Source: Bacteroidota bacterium (GTDB taxonomy: Bacteria; Bacteroidota; Bacteroidia; Bacteroidales; FEN-979). From it: 64,000 bases of DNA. Location of the stretch: the NCBI GenBank assembly GCA_026391805.1, contig JAPLDJ010000009.1, forward strand, positions 62,001 to 126,000, written 5' to 3'. Under the pieces are notes generated by a model that was not told the DNA's origin, ran no database searches, and was given only the letters and a program-made list of their open reading frames with translations. Position 1 is the first letter of the stretch, and each line of letters opens with the position of its first letter. Positions 1 through 7,641 of the stretch are shown here, in pieces. Made by a program: the position numbers and the translations under genes.

Positions 1-639
1 ACCTTTGCAGGAAATTTCTTTTTCAATTTCTTCGCCATCCTGTTCCTCTCCTTCTTTTTCCTTAACGATACCAACATGCTTCCGCGGTTCATCCTGCTCC
101 TGGTTCCGAAGAAATATGAGCTGCAGACGAAGCAGGTGATGAAGAGAAGCAAGGAAGTATTGTCGCGTTATTTTATCGGACTCGTGATCAATGTCCTGGT
201 GATGATCGCCTCCTATTCCATCACGCTTAGCATCGCCGGGATCAGGGGGGCGCTGGTGATCGCATTCTTTGCTGGGATCGTGAACATCATTCCGTACATT
301 GGTCCTCTGATCGCCATAGCTACAGGCATCATTCTCGGGGTTACCGGCGTGGTCAGCGCCGGCCTCTACGGATCGATCGGATCAACGGCCATCCATGTAT
401 TGATTGCAATGGTGATCGTTGTTTTGCTGGATAACATCGTCTATGGCCCGATGATACAGGGCAAAAGCGTGAAGGTTCACCCGGTTGAAATTTTTCTCGT
501 GATCATCGCAGCCGGAAGCCTTGGCGGTATTCCCGGAATGATCGTGGCTGTACCCGGATATGCGTTTCTGAGGATTGTTGCGGATACCTTTCTGAGCCAG
601 TTCAGGATATTTCAGAGAAGTGACGAGCTGACGAGCTGA
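1..639 (+). CDS. AI-2E family transporter (PerM-like), C-terminal part
   Basis: The reading frame is open to the first base, so the true start lies upstream of the window and about 212 residues remain. The fragment is strongly hydrophobic with several membrane segments. It carries the pattern NIIPYIGPLIA, then a long hydrophobic stretch, then DNIVYGPMIQGKSVKVHP and GGIPGMIVAVPGYAFLR, all characteristic of the AI-2E/PerM inner-membrane family. Members export small molecules or ions; the substrate here cannot be told. The last residues (DELTS) and the stop lie in a tandem GACGAGCT word that resembles an intergenic repeat at 20600-20660, so the C-terminal end may be repeat-derived. Family call is firm, substrate unknown. 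Confidence 0.9.
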   Translation, partial: TFAGNFFFNFFAILFLSFFFLNDTNMLPRFILLLVPKKYELQTKQVMKRSKEVLSRYFIGLVINVLVMIASYSITLSIAGIRGALVIAFFAGIVNIIPYIGPLIAIATGIILGVTGVVSAGLYGSIGSTAIHVLIAMVIVVLLDNIVYGPMIQGKSVKVHPVEIFLVIIAAGSLGGIPGMIVAVPGYAFLRIVADTFLSQFRIFQRSDELTS

Positions 640-640
640 T

Positions 641-767
641 AAAATGGTAACAAAGTGACAAAGTCACAGAGTCACAGAGTCACAAAGTAAAAAAAATCTG
701 TGTAATCCGTGAAATCTGTGGTGAAGAATAATAAATCGTAAATCGTAAACCGTAAATAAAAACGTTT
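641..767. repeat. Intergenic word-like repeats
   Basis: Tandem GTCACAGA/GTCACAAA words (about 650-690), then AATCTGTG-type words (697-725), then AAATCGTAAATCGTAAACCGT (734-755). The first recurs at 20538-20585, the second at 1781-1808, 39740-39785 and 41268-41308, and the third at 48421-48450. Confidence 0.85.
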
Positions 768-1013
768 ATGTCGAAATCAAGCTCAAAGGTTCTGCTGGCC
801 GGCATTGCAGGGCTGGCTGCAGGAATTGCGATCGGGATGCTGTTTGCGCCCGCAAAGGGGTCGAAGACCCGGAAAAGACTGAAGAAGAAGATCATGAACC
901 TCGCGGATATCATCGAGGATGACTTTTCTGACAAGCTCGGGGCGCTGAAAACCGCGTTCTCCGGGAAGGAAGTGGATGAAGAGGCGGCGGAAAAGGATGA
1001 GGAGGAGGACTAA
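768..1013 (+). CDS. YtxH domain-containing small membrane protein
   Basis: 81 residues. An N-terminal glycine/alanine-rich membrane helix (residues about 8-28, GIAGLAAGIAIGMLFAPAKG) is followed by a basic patch (KTRKRLKKK) and an acidic, probably helical tail ending in EEDEEED-like residues. This is the layout of the YtxH/gas-vesicle-like family, often linked to stress or envelope functions. It is the first of three small genes (768, 1074, 1429) in the same direction that are likely co-transcribed; a YtxH plus holin-III-like pair is common in Bacteroidota. Exact function unknown. Confidence 0.85.
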   Translation: MSKSSSKVLLAGIAGLAAGIAIGMLFAPAKGSKTRKRLKKKIMNLADIIEDDFSDKLGALKTAFSGKEVDEEAAEKDEEED

Positions 1014-1014
1014 T

Positions 1015-1060
1015 ACTCAGAATACAGGAATGCAGGAATGCGGGAATAAAATAATTATGT
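1015..1060. repeat. Tandem GGAATGC word
   Basis: GAATACAGGAATGCAGGAATGCGGGAAT-type imperfect tandem between two small genes; a similar GGAATGCAGAAATGC word occurs at 52121-52140. Confidence 0.7.
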
Positions 1061-1073
1061 AAAATGAACCATT

Positions 1074-1442
1074 ATGGAATCAAGAAGACTAAGTGATAAT
1101 TTTAACGAGCTGTCGGAAAACGTCAGGTCCTATATCCGGCTGCAGATGGATCTGCTGAAGGTCTCACTGACCGAGAAACTTTCGCTGATCACCTCGGCGC
1201 TGCTGCTTTCGGTGATCTTTTTCATCCTGTTCCTTTTCATCACCCTGTTCATCAGCCTTGCCTTCATCTTCTGGTTCCGGGAACATGCCGGTCCGCTTTA
1301 CGCCGGAGCGCTGATTGTGGCAGGGTTTTACCTTGTCCTGGGAGTGATTGTTTTCCTGTTAAAGAACCGGTTATTTGTCGATCCGCTGGTTTCGAAAATT
1401 TCTGAAATTTTATTGGAGGAGGACGAAGATGAAAACAACTAA
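1074..1442 (+). CDS. Phage-holin-III-like (Holin-X) membrane protein
   Basis: 122 residues. A cytoplasmic amphipathic N-terminus (residues 1-35, ending in LQMDLLKVSLTEK) precedes two long hydrophobic helices at about 37-68 and 75-97, then an acidic C-terminus (LLEEDEDENN). This matches the putative Holin-X/Phage_holin_3_6 superfamily, which in free-living bacteria is a housekeeping membrane protein and not evidence of a prophage. The stop overlaps the start of the next gene by 14 bases, indicating translational coupling. No phage genes are nearby. Confidence 0.8.
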   Translation: MESRRLSDNFNELSENVRSYIRLQMDLLKVSLTEKLSLITSALLLSVIFFILFLFITLFISLAFIFWFREHAGPLYAGALIVAGFYLVLGVIVFLLKNRLFVDPLVSKISEILLEEDEDENN

Positions 1443-1731
1443 GAGACCCCGTTCAAACTTCCGCAAGGTTCGCTCGATGAATGAACTCAAACTGGAAAAG
1501 GCCCGGCTGCAAATGGATGTGGTTATGGCCGAAGAGCGGATCAAAGGCAACTACCGGCAGATTAAAGAGGCATTTGCCCTTAGGAACATCATCACAACCG
1601 TTGTAACCGAGCTGAGCAACCAGACATACGCCATTTCGAATGTGATCTCCGCTGCAAGAAGCATCTTCAAGAAGAAAAAGAAGAAGAAAAAGGAAGCAAC
1701 TGAGGACGGAGGTCTGAGGACAGAGGTCTGA
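1429..1731 (+). CDS. Small basic protein of unknown function, coupled to the holin-like gene
   Basis: I chose ATG 1429: it follows a purine-rich GGAGGAGGAC (1415-1424), a plausible ribosome site and unusual for this phylum. Starting at 1375 would run far into the preceding gene. The product has 100 residues with a central helical segment (MNELKLEKARLQMDVVMAEE) and no membrane helix. Near the C-terminus is a poly-lysine run (KKKKKKKK) encoded by an AAG/AAA tract at about 1671-1694. The last codons (GGLRTEV) and the stop lie inside a GAGGACAGAGGTCT tandem repeat, so the tail is probably repeat-derived. No family recognised. Confidence 0.7.
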   Translation: MKTTKRPRSNFRKVRSMNELKLEKARLQMDVVMAEERIKGNYRQIKEAFALRNIITTVVTELSNQTYAISNVISAARSIFKKKKKKKKEATEDGGLRTEV

Positions 1732-1966
1732 GGACAGAGGTCAGAAAATGGAGGATGGAGGATAGAGGTCGGAAAATTCTCTGTGGAATCTGTGAAATCT
1801 GTGGTTAATATTATAACACGATAATCCACGAAAAACTATTGTGACCTATTGTGCCTATTGTGGTGAAAAAAGAGGATGGAAGTTGCTTCGTCGTTTCACT
1901 CCTCGCAATGACAAGGTTGAGGATATAATCGTCCTTTAAAAACTTTACAAACTTTATAAACTTTAA
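1700..1966. repeat. Block of intergenic repeat words
   Basis: Contains, in order: GAGGACAGAGGTCT tandem; GGAGGATGGAGGAT; AATCTGTGAAATCTGTGG; CTATTGTGCCTATTGTGG; TTGCTTCGTCG...TCGCAATGACAAGG; and AACTTTACAAACTTTATAAAC. Each recurs elsewhere in the window (for example 41409-41485, 39740-39785, 34412-34440, 39645-39675, 28797-28842). No gene is visible. Confidence 0.85.
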
Positions 1967-1969
1967 AAA

Positions 1970-2971
1970 CTGATTTCCCTACATAAGTTTTATAATATTT
2001 TAAAACTGATTACCGGGTACCTTCTATCGCGAATCACCCATAGTGTCGTACATTGGGGATTTCCGTTCAGCCTTTCGATCGAACCAACAAACTGCTGCAA
2101 CCTGCATTGCCCCGAATGCCCGAGCGGCAAGGACACCCTCACCCGCGAAAAAGGCACGATGGATCCTGATCTCTTCCGGAACATCATCGATCAGCTGCAC
2201 CCGCATGTCATCTACCTGAACCTCCATTTCCAGGGAGAACCTTACCTCCATCCGCATTTTACAGAATTTGTCTCTTACGCCAAAACGAAGGGTATTTATG
2301 TTTCAACATCCACCAACGGGCATTACCTGACGCCGGAGAAGGCAGCAGACACTGTAAATTCCGGACTCGACCGGCTGATCATATCGGTTGATGGAACCGA
2401 TCAGGAAACGTATCAAAAGTACCGGGTGGGTGGCAACTATGAGAAGGTGATCGCAGGGATCCGGGAACTGGTACAGCAGAAAAAGCTGTCGGGTTCACGG
2501 AAACCAAAACTTGTCGTTCAGTTCCTGGTCCTCAAACCGAATGAAGACCAGATAATGAAGATCAGGCAGCTTGGAAAAGAGCTTGGAGTGGATAAGGTAG
2601 AATTGAAAACGGCGCAGTTTTACGATTTTCAGCATGGTAACCCGCTGATGCCGGAGAATCCAAAGCATTCCCGTTACCGGAAGGTCAGATCAGCAAATAA
2701 GGAAGCTCTGTTTGAGATCCGGAACCTTTTGCCAAATCATTGTTTCCGGATGTGGAGCTCCTGTGTGATCACCTGGGACGGACAGGTTGTTCCTTGTTGT
2801 TTCGATAAGGATGCTACCTACAAAATGGGGAATATCAGGGATGCGAATTTCGGGGTCATCTGGAGAAACAAGATCTATCAGGATTTCAGGCAAAAGATTT
2901 TATCATCCAGAAAAAAAATTGATATTTGTAGCAACTGTACCGAGGGAATAGGGATTTCCCGGTTTTTTTAA
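1970..2971 (+). CDS. Radical SAM protein with SPASM domain; no ordinary start codon
   Basis: A cluster-binding CNLHCPEC (CxxxCxxC) motif at about 2090-2113 is in frame but upstream of the first ATG (2159), so that ATG cannot be the start. The frame is open back to a TAA at 1964 and has no ATG, GTG or TTG before the motif. Candidates are CTG 1970 or 2006 and ATT 1973 or 1997; I mark 1970 provisionally. The core continues with HFQGEPYLHP and STNGHYL. The C-terminus has cysteines typical of a SPASM auxiliary-cluster domain (CFRMWSSC, VVPCCFDKD, CSNC). Relatives modify peptides or carry out anaerobic maturation; the substrate is unknown. It sits directly after a repeat block that may have displaced the original start. 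Confidence 0.8.
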   Translation: MISLHKFYNILKLITGYLLSRITHSVVHWGFPFSLSIEPTNCCNLHCPECPSGKDTLTREKGTMDPDLFRNIIDQLHPHVIYLNLHFQGEPYLHPHFTEFVSYAKTKGIYVSTSTNGHYLTPEKAADTVNSGLDRLIISVDGTDQETYQKYRVGGNYEKVIAGIRELVQQKKLSGSRKPKLVVQFLVLKPNEDQIMKIRQLGKELGVDKVELKTAQFYDFQHGNPLMPENPKHSRYRKVRSANKEALFEIRNLLPNHCFRMWSSCVITWDGQVVPCCFDKDATYKMGNIRDANFGVIWRNKIYQDFRQKILSSRKKIDICSNCTEGIGISRFF

Positions 2972-2972
2972 G

Positions 2973-3076
2973 AATTAACTTCTCTGTGAGCCTCTGTGAT
3001 TACTCTGTGAACCTCTGTGTAATATTTTTTTTAACACAGAGAACCACAGAGAAGACACGGAGGTTCACGGAGTAAA
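2973..3076. repeat. CACAGAG/CTCTGTG inverted repeat element
   Basis: CTCTGTGAACCTCTGTGT is followed after a T-rich loop by ACACAGAGAACCACAGAGAAG and a GGTTCACGGAG word, able to form a long imperfect hairpin. Close copies lie at 32961-33062 and 34476-34517. It may act as a terminator between the flanking genes. Confidence 0.85.
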
Positions 3077-3086
3077 AGATTGAACT

Positions 3087-5969
3087 ATGAAAATAAAAAT
3101 CTTTCTCCTTTCATTACTCTTCGCAGAAGCTGCCCTGCTGCCCACCAGTGCCCAGGTTGTTAAAACTTCCGAATCCGCAAAGGGTAATCGTCAGATCTAC
3201 ACCCTGCAGAACGAGAACATCACCTGCAGGGTTGTGATCAGAGACAAGATCCTGGAAGGTGATTCCCTTATCGGGAACACGGCGTGGCTGCGCTCCTTTG
3301 AATCGTCACCGTTTGCATTGCATACGGATGGCGATTTCGGACTGCAGTTCACCTGGACCGACTGGTCTGCGCCGAAGAAGCTGGTGAATGCAGACAACCC
3401 TGTGATCTTCGACAAATCCGACATGGAGATGGCCGGGCACAAATTCCGGAATCTTCCCAACGGCAGTGCAGAACTGGATTTGTTATTCCACGGCAATAAT
3501 AATCCGTTGTTGCTAACGGTAACATACCGGCTCGATCCCGGAACCTTCTATTGCAAAAGAAAGCTGGCAGTTTCGGATACCACCTTTGGTTTTCATTTCC
3601 TGGAGAAAATCTGGAGCCGGAAAGGAACCGTTGCAGGATACACCATTACACCCGGGCGTGAGTCCGCAACAATGCGCGAAGAAAGTTCGGTTTCGAGCCA
3701 ACCCCTGCAGAATTCCATGGAAGGTTCAGACCTGCCACAACCTCTGAACATCCTGAAAAAAGGAGATTTCGGCCAGCCGGTCGCCATGACCTTTGCCTCC
3801 ACCGGCGCCTTTTTCGGACTGGAATACCCGGCTTCCGTTAATGTTCTAAAGGCACTTGATCCCAGCCGGGCTGCGCTCGAATGTTCCGTGGAATTCGGGA
3901 TGAAAGTTGGTAAAGATCCGGTTGAAACTGACTGGGTCGTGGAAGCACTGGTGCCGACCCTCCATGTGAAGGACTGGTTTTTTCGCTACCTGGATGCCAT
4001 CCGCGTGGCGCCGGCCAAACCCTATACCCTTTACAACAGCTGGTACGACCTCCGTTCGCCGGAATATCCGAAGGTTCAGCCCGATCATGTCATGAATGAG
4101 CAGAACATCCAGAACATCATTCGTCTCTTCCGGAAAAATATGATCGAAAAGCATAATATCAAACTGGATGCATTTGTTCTCGACGACGGATGGGACGTCT
4201 ATCAGAGCGACTGGGTACTGAGGAAAGAGATGTTCCCGAACGGGCTGAAACCGATTTCAGATTCGCTGCAAAAGACCGGTACCAACCTGGGAATATGGGT
4301 TGGTCCTACAGGAGGTTATTCCTTCCGGATGAAACGCGTGGGATGGATGAAAGATCATGGCTATGAGGTTGTCGGAAAAGGACGGGATTATGCAATGCTC
4401 TGCATGGGCGGAAAAAATTATTCGGAACTGTTCAGGAAACGCGTAACTGACTTCGTAAGCAAGGAAGGCGTGGGCTACTTTAAATGGGACGGCATCCAGT
4501 TCGCCTGCAGTGAGCCCGACCATGGCCATCCGGTAGGTATTTATTCACGCCGGGCCATCCTGGATTCGGTGATCAGCAAATGTAGGGCCGTCAGGGCGAT
4601 CAACCCGAACACTTATCTGAACATCACCTCCGGTACATGGCTCAGTCCGTGGTGGGTGAAATATGCCAACCAGATCTGGATGCAGGGCGCCGATTACGGC
4701 TATGCCGATGTTCCATCCATCAGCGAACGCGATGCAGCCATCACTTACAAAGACTTTGTACTTTACGACGATTTCCATAACCAGGACTGCTGGTTCCCGA
4801 TCTCCAACCTCATGACCCACGGCATCATAAAGGGGAACCTGGAACGTCTCGGCGGGGAGGACGATCCGCTGGATAAATTCACCAATGATGCGATGTTCTA
4901 TTTTGCCCGCGGGATCTCGATGTACGAACTCTATATTTCACCGGATCTTCTAACCGATGATGAATGGAATGCCATCGGCTCTTCGATCACATGGGCAAAA
5001 GAACGGTTCACTATTCTTTCAAATACAGCCATGATCGGCGGTGATCCGACCAACCGGGAAGCCTACGGTTACGTTCATTTCAATGGTTCAAACGGCATCC
5101 TTGCATTAAGAAATCCTTCCATCGAACCCGCCAACATCACGGTTCATTTGTCGGGAGAATACGGACTCGATCCCTTTGCATCGAACCTCGTTCTGGAAAA
5201 AATTTATCCTTACCACTGGATCTCCCCACGCCTGTATGCTGCAGGATCCACGATCGAGATCCCGCTCGGGGGATATGAAAGTGCGGTCTTTGAACTGTAT
5301 CCCTTACAGAACGCAACAGAACCACTGGTATGCGGTGCAAGGTTCGATTCACGGGTCACCGGTGAAAACCAGTTTACTGTCAATGTTTATGATGCACCCC
5401 TTGGCATCCGGCTGCTGAATCCTGCAACTGTAAAAGATGCCACCGTGAACGGAACAAAATCAGATCCTTACCAGATCAATATTCCTGTTTCAAAACCGGC
5501 TGAAGCAGTAAAGACTGAAAAGATCAGTTTTACATCAATCAAGGCAGGAGCGGAGTTCACACAAAAGCTCTCCTTTGATCCTACGGTCGCCGAAGTGCGG
5601 TATGCCGTTTTGCTGAAGCCCGAGAAAGGGTACGAGGAGGCCGAATTTCCCGGAGTCACTTTTTATGCAGGAGCTAAAGAGATCAAAGCGATGGTCCAGC
5701 AACAGAAGGGATTGTGGTCGTGGAATTCGGTGATCACTGGGAAGGATACAAAAGAGATCCGCACACGTTTTATCAATGGTCCTAAAACCAAGGAGTGGAA
5801 AGGGAAAGCAACGGTTTACCTGATCAGCCTGCAACAGGAAAAGGCCACACCGCTTGTTTTTACCACATACAACAAAATCGTTCCCCGTTCAATGCCGCCG
5901 AAGCCCTTCGCGGAGGGGGTTTATGAGCAGACCATCAAAGTGGAAGAAGTGGAAGTCGGAGTTCGATAG
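3087..5969 (+). CDS. Secreted alpha-galactosidase-like glycoside hydrolase (clan GH-D, GH36 type)
   Basis: 960 residues with a signal peptide (MKIKIFLLSLLFAEAALLPTSAQ, cut after AQ). An N-terminal beta-rich domain (about 25-310) precedes a TIM barrel (about 325-640) containing FVLDDGWDVYQSDW, NLGIWVGPTGG and YFKWDGIQF. In clan GH-D the Asp of the KWD motif (here about residue 468) is the nucleophile; CSEPDHGHP follows. The rest is beta-rich. The likely role is cutting alpha-galactosides in the periplasm or at the surface. No SusC/SusD pair is near, so this is not a classical polysaccharide utilisation locus. GH family placement is good; linkage specificity is inferred. Confidence 0.85.
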   Translation: MKIKIFLLSLLFAEAALLPTSAQVVKTSESAKGNRQIYTLQNENITCRVVIRDKILEGDSLIGNTAWLRSFESSPFALHTDGDFGLQFTWTDWSAPKKLVNADNPVIFDKSDMEMAGHKFRNLPNGSAELDLLFHGNNNPLLLTVTYRLDPGTFYCKRKLAVSDTTFGFHFLEKIWSRKGTVAGYTITPGRESATMREESSVSSQPLQNSMEGSDLPQPLNILKKGDFGQPVAMTFASTGAFFGLEYPASVNVLKALDPSRAALECSVEFGMKVGKDPVETDWVVEALVPTLHVKDWFFRYLDAIRVAPAKPYTLYNSWYDLRSPEYPKVQPDHVMNEQNIQNIIRLFRKNMIEKHNIKLDAFVLDDGWDVYQSDWVLRKEMFPNGLKPISDSLQKTGTNLGIWVGPTGGYSFRMKRVGWMKDHGYEVVGKGRDYAMLCMGGKNYSELFRKRVTDFVSKEGVGYFKWDGIQFACSEPDHGHPVGIYSRRAILDSVISKCRAVRAINPNTYLNITSGTWLSPWWVKYANQIWMQGADYGYADVPSISERDAAITYKDFVLYDDFHNQDCWFPISNLMTHGIIKGNLERLGGEDDPLDKFTNDAMFYFARGISMYELYISPDLLTDDEWNAIGSSITWAKERFTILSNTAMIGGDPTNREAYGYVHFNGSNGILALRNPSIEPANITVHLSGEYGLDPFASNLVLEKIYPYHWISPRLYAAGSTIEIPLGGYESAVFELYPLQNATEPLVCGARFDSRVTGENQFTVNVYDAPLGIRLLNPATVKDATVNGTKSDPYQINIPVSKPAEAVKTEKISFTSIKAGAEFTQKLSFDPTVAEVRYAVLLKPEKGYEEAEFPGVTFYAGAKEIKAMVQQQKGLWSWNSVITGKDTKEIRTRFINGPKTKEWKGKATVYLISLQQEKATPLVFTTYNKIVPRSMPPKPFAEGVYEQTIKVEEVEVGVR

Positions 5970-6114
5970 ACGGGCGGATAAGTTGAGCCTGGCGCTTTGC
6001 GCTTAGCGCTATTTCGCTATTTACTTTGTGACCGCCGCATAATATTTCCCGGCCTTTTCTGTTATAGATCATAAAATATATTTTCTTACCTTTGCACACC
6101 TAATTTTCTGGCGT
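5970..6114. promoter_or_regulatory. guaB upstream region with -7 element at 6087-6094
   Basis: TACCTTTG at 6087-6094 matches the Bacteroidota -7 consensus TAnnTTTG and would give a leader of about 15 bases before guaB. No clear -33 TTTG is seen at the expected distance. Upstream, GCTATTTCGCTATTT at about 6007-6022 is a repeat word. Confidence 0.7.
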
Positions 6115-7581
6115 ATGATAATGGATTCAGAGAAGTTCCGGGGCGAAGGACTGACCTACGATGATGTGCTCCTTTTACCGGCATATTCCGAAGTTCTCCC
6201 GCGCGATGTGGATGTAACTACACTCCTTTCGAGAAACATCCGCCTCAACATTCCGATCGTTTCTGCCGCCATGGATACCGTCACCGATTCCAGGATGGCC
6301 ATTGCCATGGCCCAGGAAGGCGGGATCGGTGTGCTGCACAAGAACATGACGATCCTCGACCAGGCGATTGAAGTAAAGAAAGTGAAACGTGCCGAAAACG
6401 GGATGATCCTCGATCCGGTCACGATCAACGAGAACGGACTGGTGGGTGATGCGCTGGGTCTGATGAAAGAATATAACATCGGCGGTATCCCGGTTGTAGA
6501 CGGCAAGAACAAGCTGGTGGGTATTGTCACCAACCGCGACCTGAGGTTCGAACGCGAAGTGATGCGCCCCATCACCGAGGTGATGACCAAGCAGGTTGTA
6601 ACGACGACCGAGTTCACCGATTTCTCAAAGGCTGAAGAGATCCTCCAGAAATACAAGATTGAAAAACTGCCCGTGGTCGACCGCAGGAACAAGCTGGTCG
6701 GGCTGATCACATATAAGGATATCATCAAGATCAAGGCCAGGCCCAATGCCTGCAAGGATTCGCGCGGCCGTTTGCGTGTTGCCGCAGCCGTGGGCATTGC
6801 AAGCGACACGATCGAGCGCATCACCGCCCTCGTGAATGAAGACGTCGACGCCATCGTGATCGACACCGCCCATGGCCATTCGAAGAATGTCATGGAGATG
6901 GCACGACTGGTCAGGAAGACCTTCCCCAACATCGACCTGATCGTCGGGAATATCGGCACGGCCGAAGCTGCACGTGACCTTGCAAAGATCGGTGTGGACG
7001 CCGTGAAGGTCGGTATCGGCCCCGGATCCATCTGCACCACCCGCATCATCGCAGGGATCGGCATACCACAGCTCTCCGCAATTTATTCGGTTACAAGCGC
7101 CTTAAAAGGATCAGGTATTCCTGCCATTGCTGACGGCGGCATCCGTTATACCGGCGACATCGTGAAGGCGATCGCTGCCGGCGCCCATTCGATCATGGCA
7201 GGATCGCTCTTTGCAGGAGTTGATGAATCGCCGGGCGAAGCCATCATCTTTGAAGGAAGAAAATACAAAACGTACCGCGGCATGGGATCAATCGAAGCCA
7301 TGCAGATGGGCTCAAAAGACCGCTATTTCCAGGACATGGAAGACGACATCCGAAAACTGGTGCCGGAAGGCATCGTCGGAAGGGTTCCATACAAAGGCAC
7401 CCTTTCGGAAGTCATCTACCAGATGGTAGGCGGGCTGCGTTCCGGGATGGGCTACACCGGGTCGAAGAACATTGAGGAGCTTCAGAAAGCGAAGTTCCTG
7501 AAGATCACCTCGGCCGGCGTGGTTGAAAGCCATCCGCACGATGTGACCATCACCCGCGAGGCTCCCAATTACAGCCGGTGA
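6115..7581 (+). CDS. guaB: Inosine-5'-monophosphate dehydrogenase
   Basis: 488 residues, the usual length. It oxidises IMP to XMP with NAD, the committed step of GTP synthesis. Visible features: N-terminal barrel strands with [20 protein letters not shown], a CBS-domain pair (about 95-205) with NIGGIPVVD and VTNRDLRF, catalytic Cys at about 307 in GPGSICTTR, and the mobile flap with [13 protein letters not shown] 6115 and ATG 6121 are both possible starts. It heads a run with the periplasmic PPIase genes (60-base gap), an order common in Bacteroidota. Confidence 0.98.
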   Translation: MIMDSEKFRGEGLTYDDVLLLPAYSEVLPRDVDVTTLLSRNIRLNIPIVSAAMDTVTDSRMAIAMAQEGGIGVLHKNMTILDQAIEVKKVKRAENGMILDPVTINENGLVGDALGLMKEYNIGGIPVVDGKNKLVGIVTNRDLRFEREVMRPITEVMTKQVVTTTEFTDFSKAEEILQKYKIEKLPVVDRRNKLVGLITYKDIIKIKARPNACKDSRGRLRVAAAVGIASDTIERITALVNEDVDAIVIDTAHGHSKNVMEMARLVRKTFPNIDLIVGNIGTAEAARDLAKIGVDAVKVGIGPGSICTTRIIAGIGIPQLSAIYSVTSALKGSGIPAIADGGIRYTGDIVKAIAAGAHSIMAGSLFAGVDESPGEAIIFEGRKYKTYRGMGSIEAMQMGSKDRYFQDMEDDIRKLVPEGIVGRVPYKGTLSEVIYQMVGGLRSGMGYTGSKNIEELQKAKFLKITSAGVVESHPHDVTITREAPNYSR

Positions 7582-7641
7582 AAACAAATCAATCAAAAAC
7601 AAAATAGTTAACAGAATTGTCTAATTAAATCTTTTTTTACG

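Noticed and set aside
1074-1442. Prophage holin
   Set aside because: The family resembles holins, but no lysin, structural or integrase genes are near and the YtxH neighbour is a usual housekeeping context.
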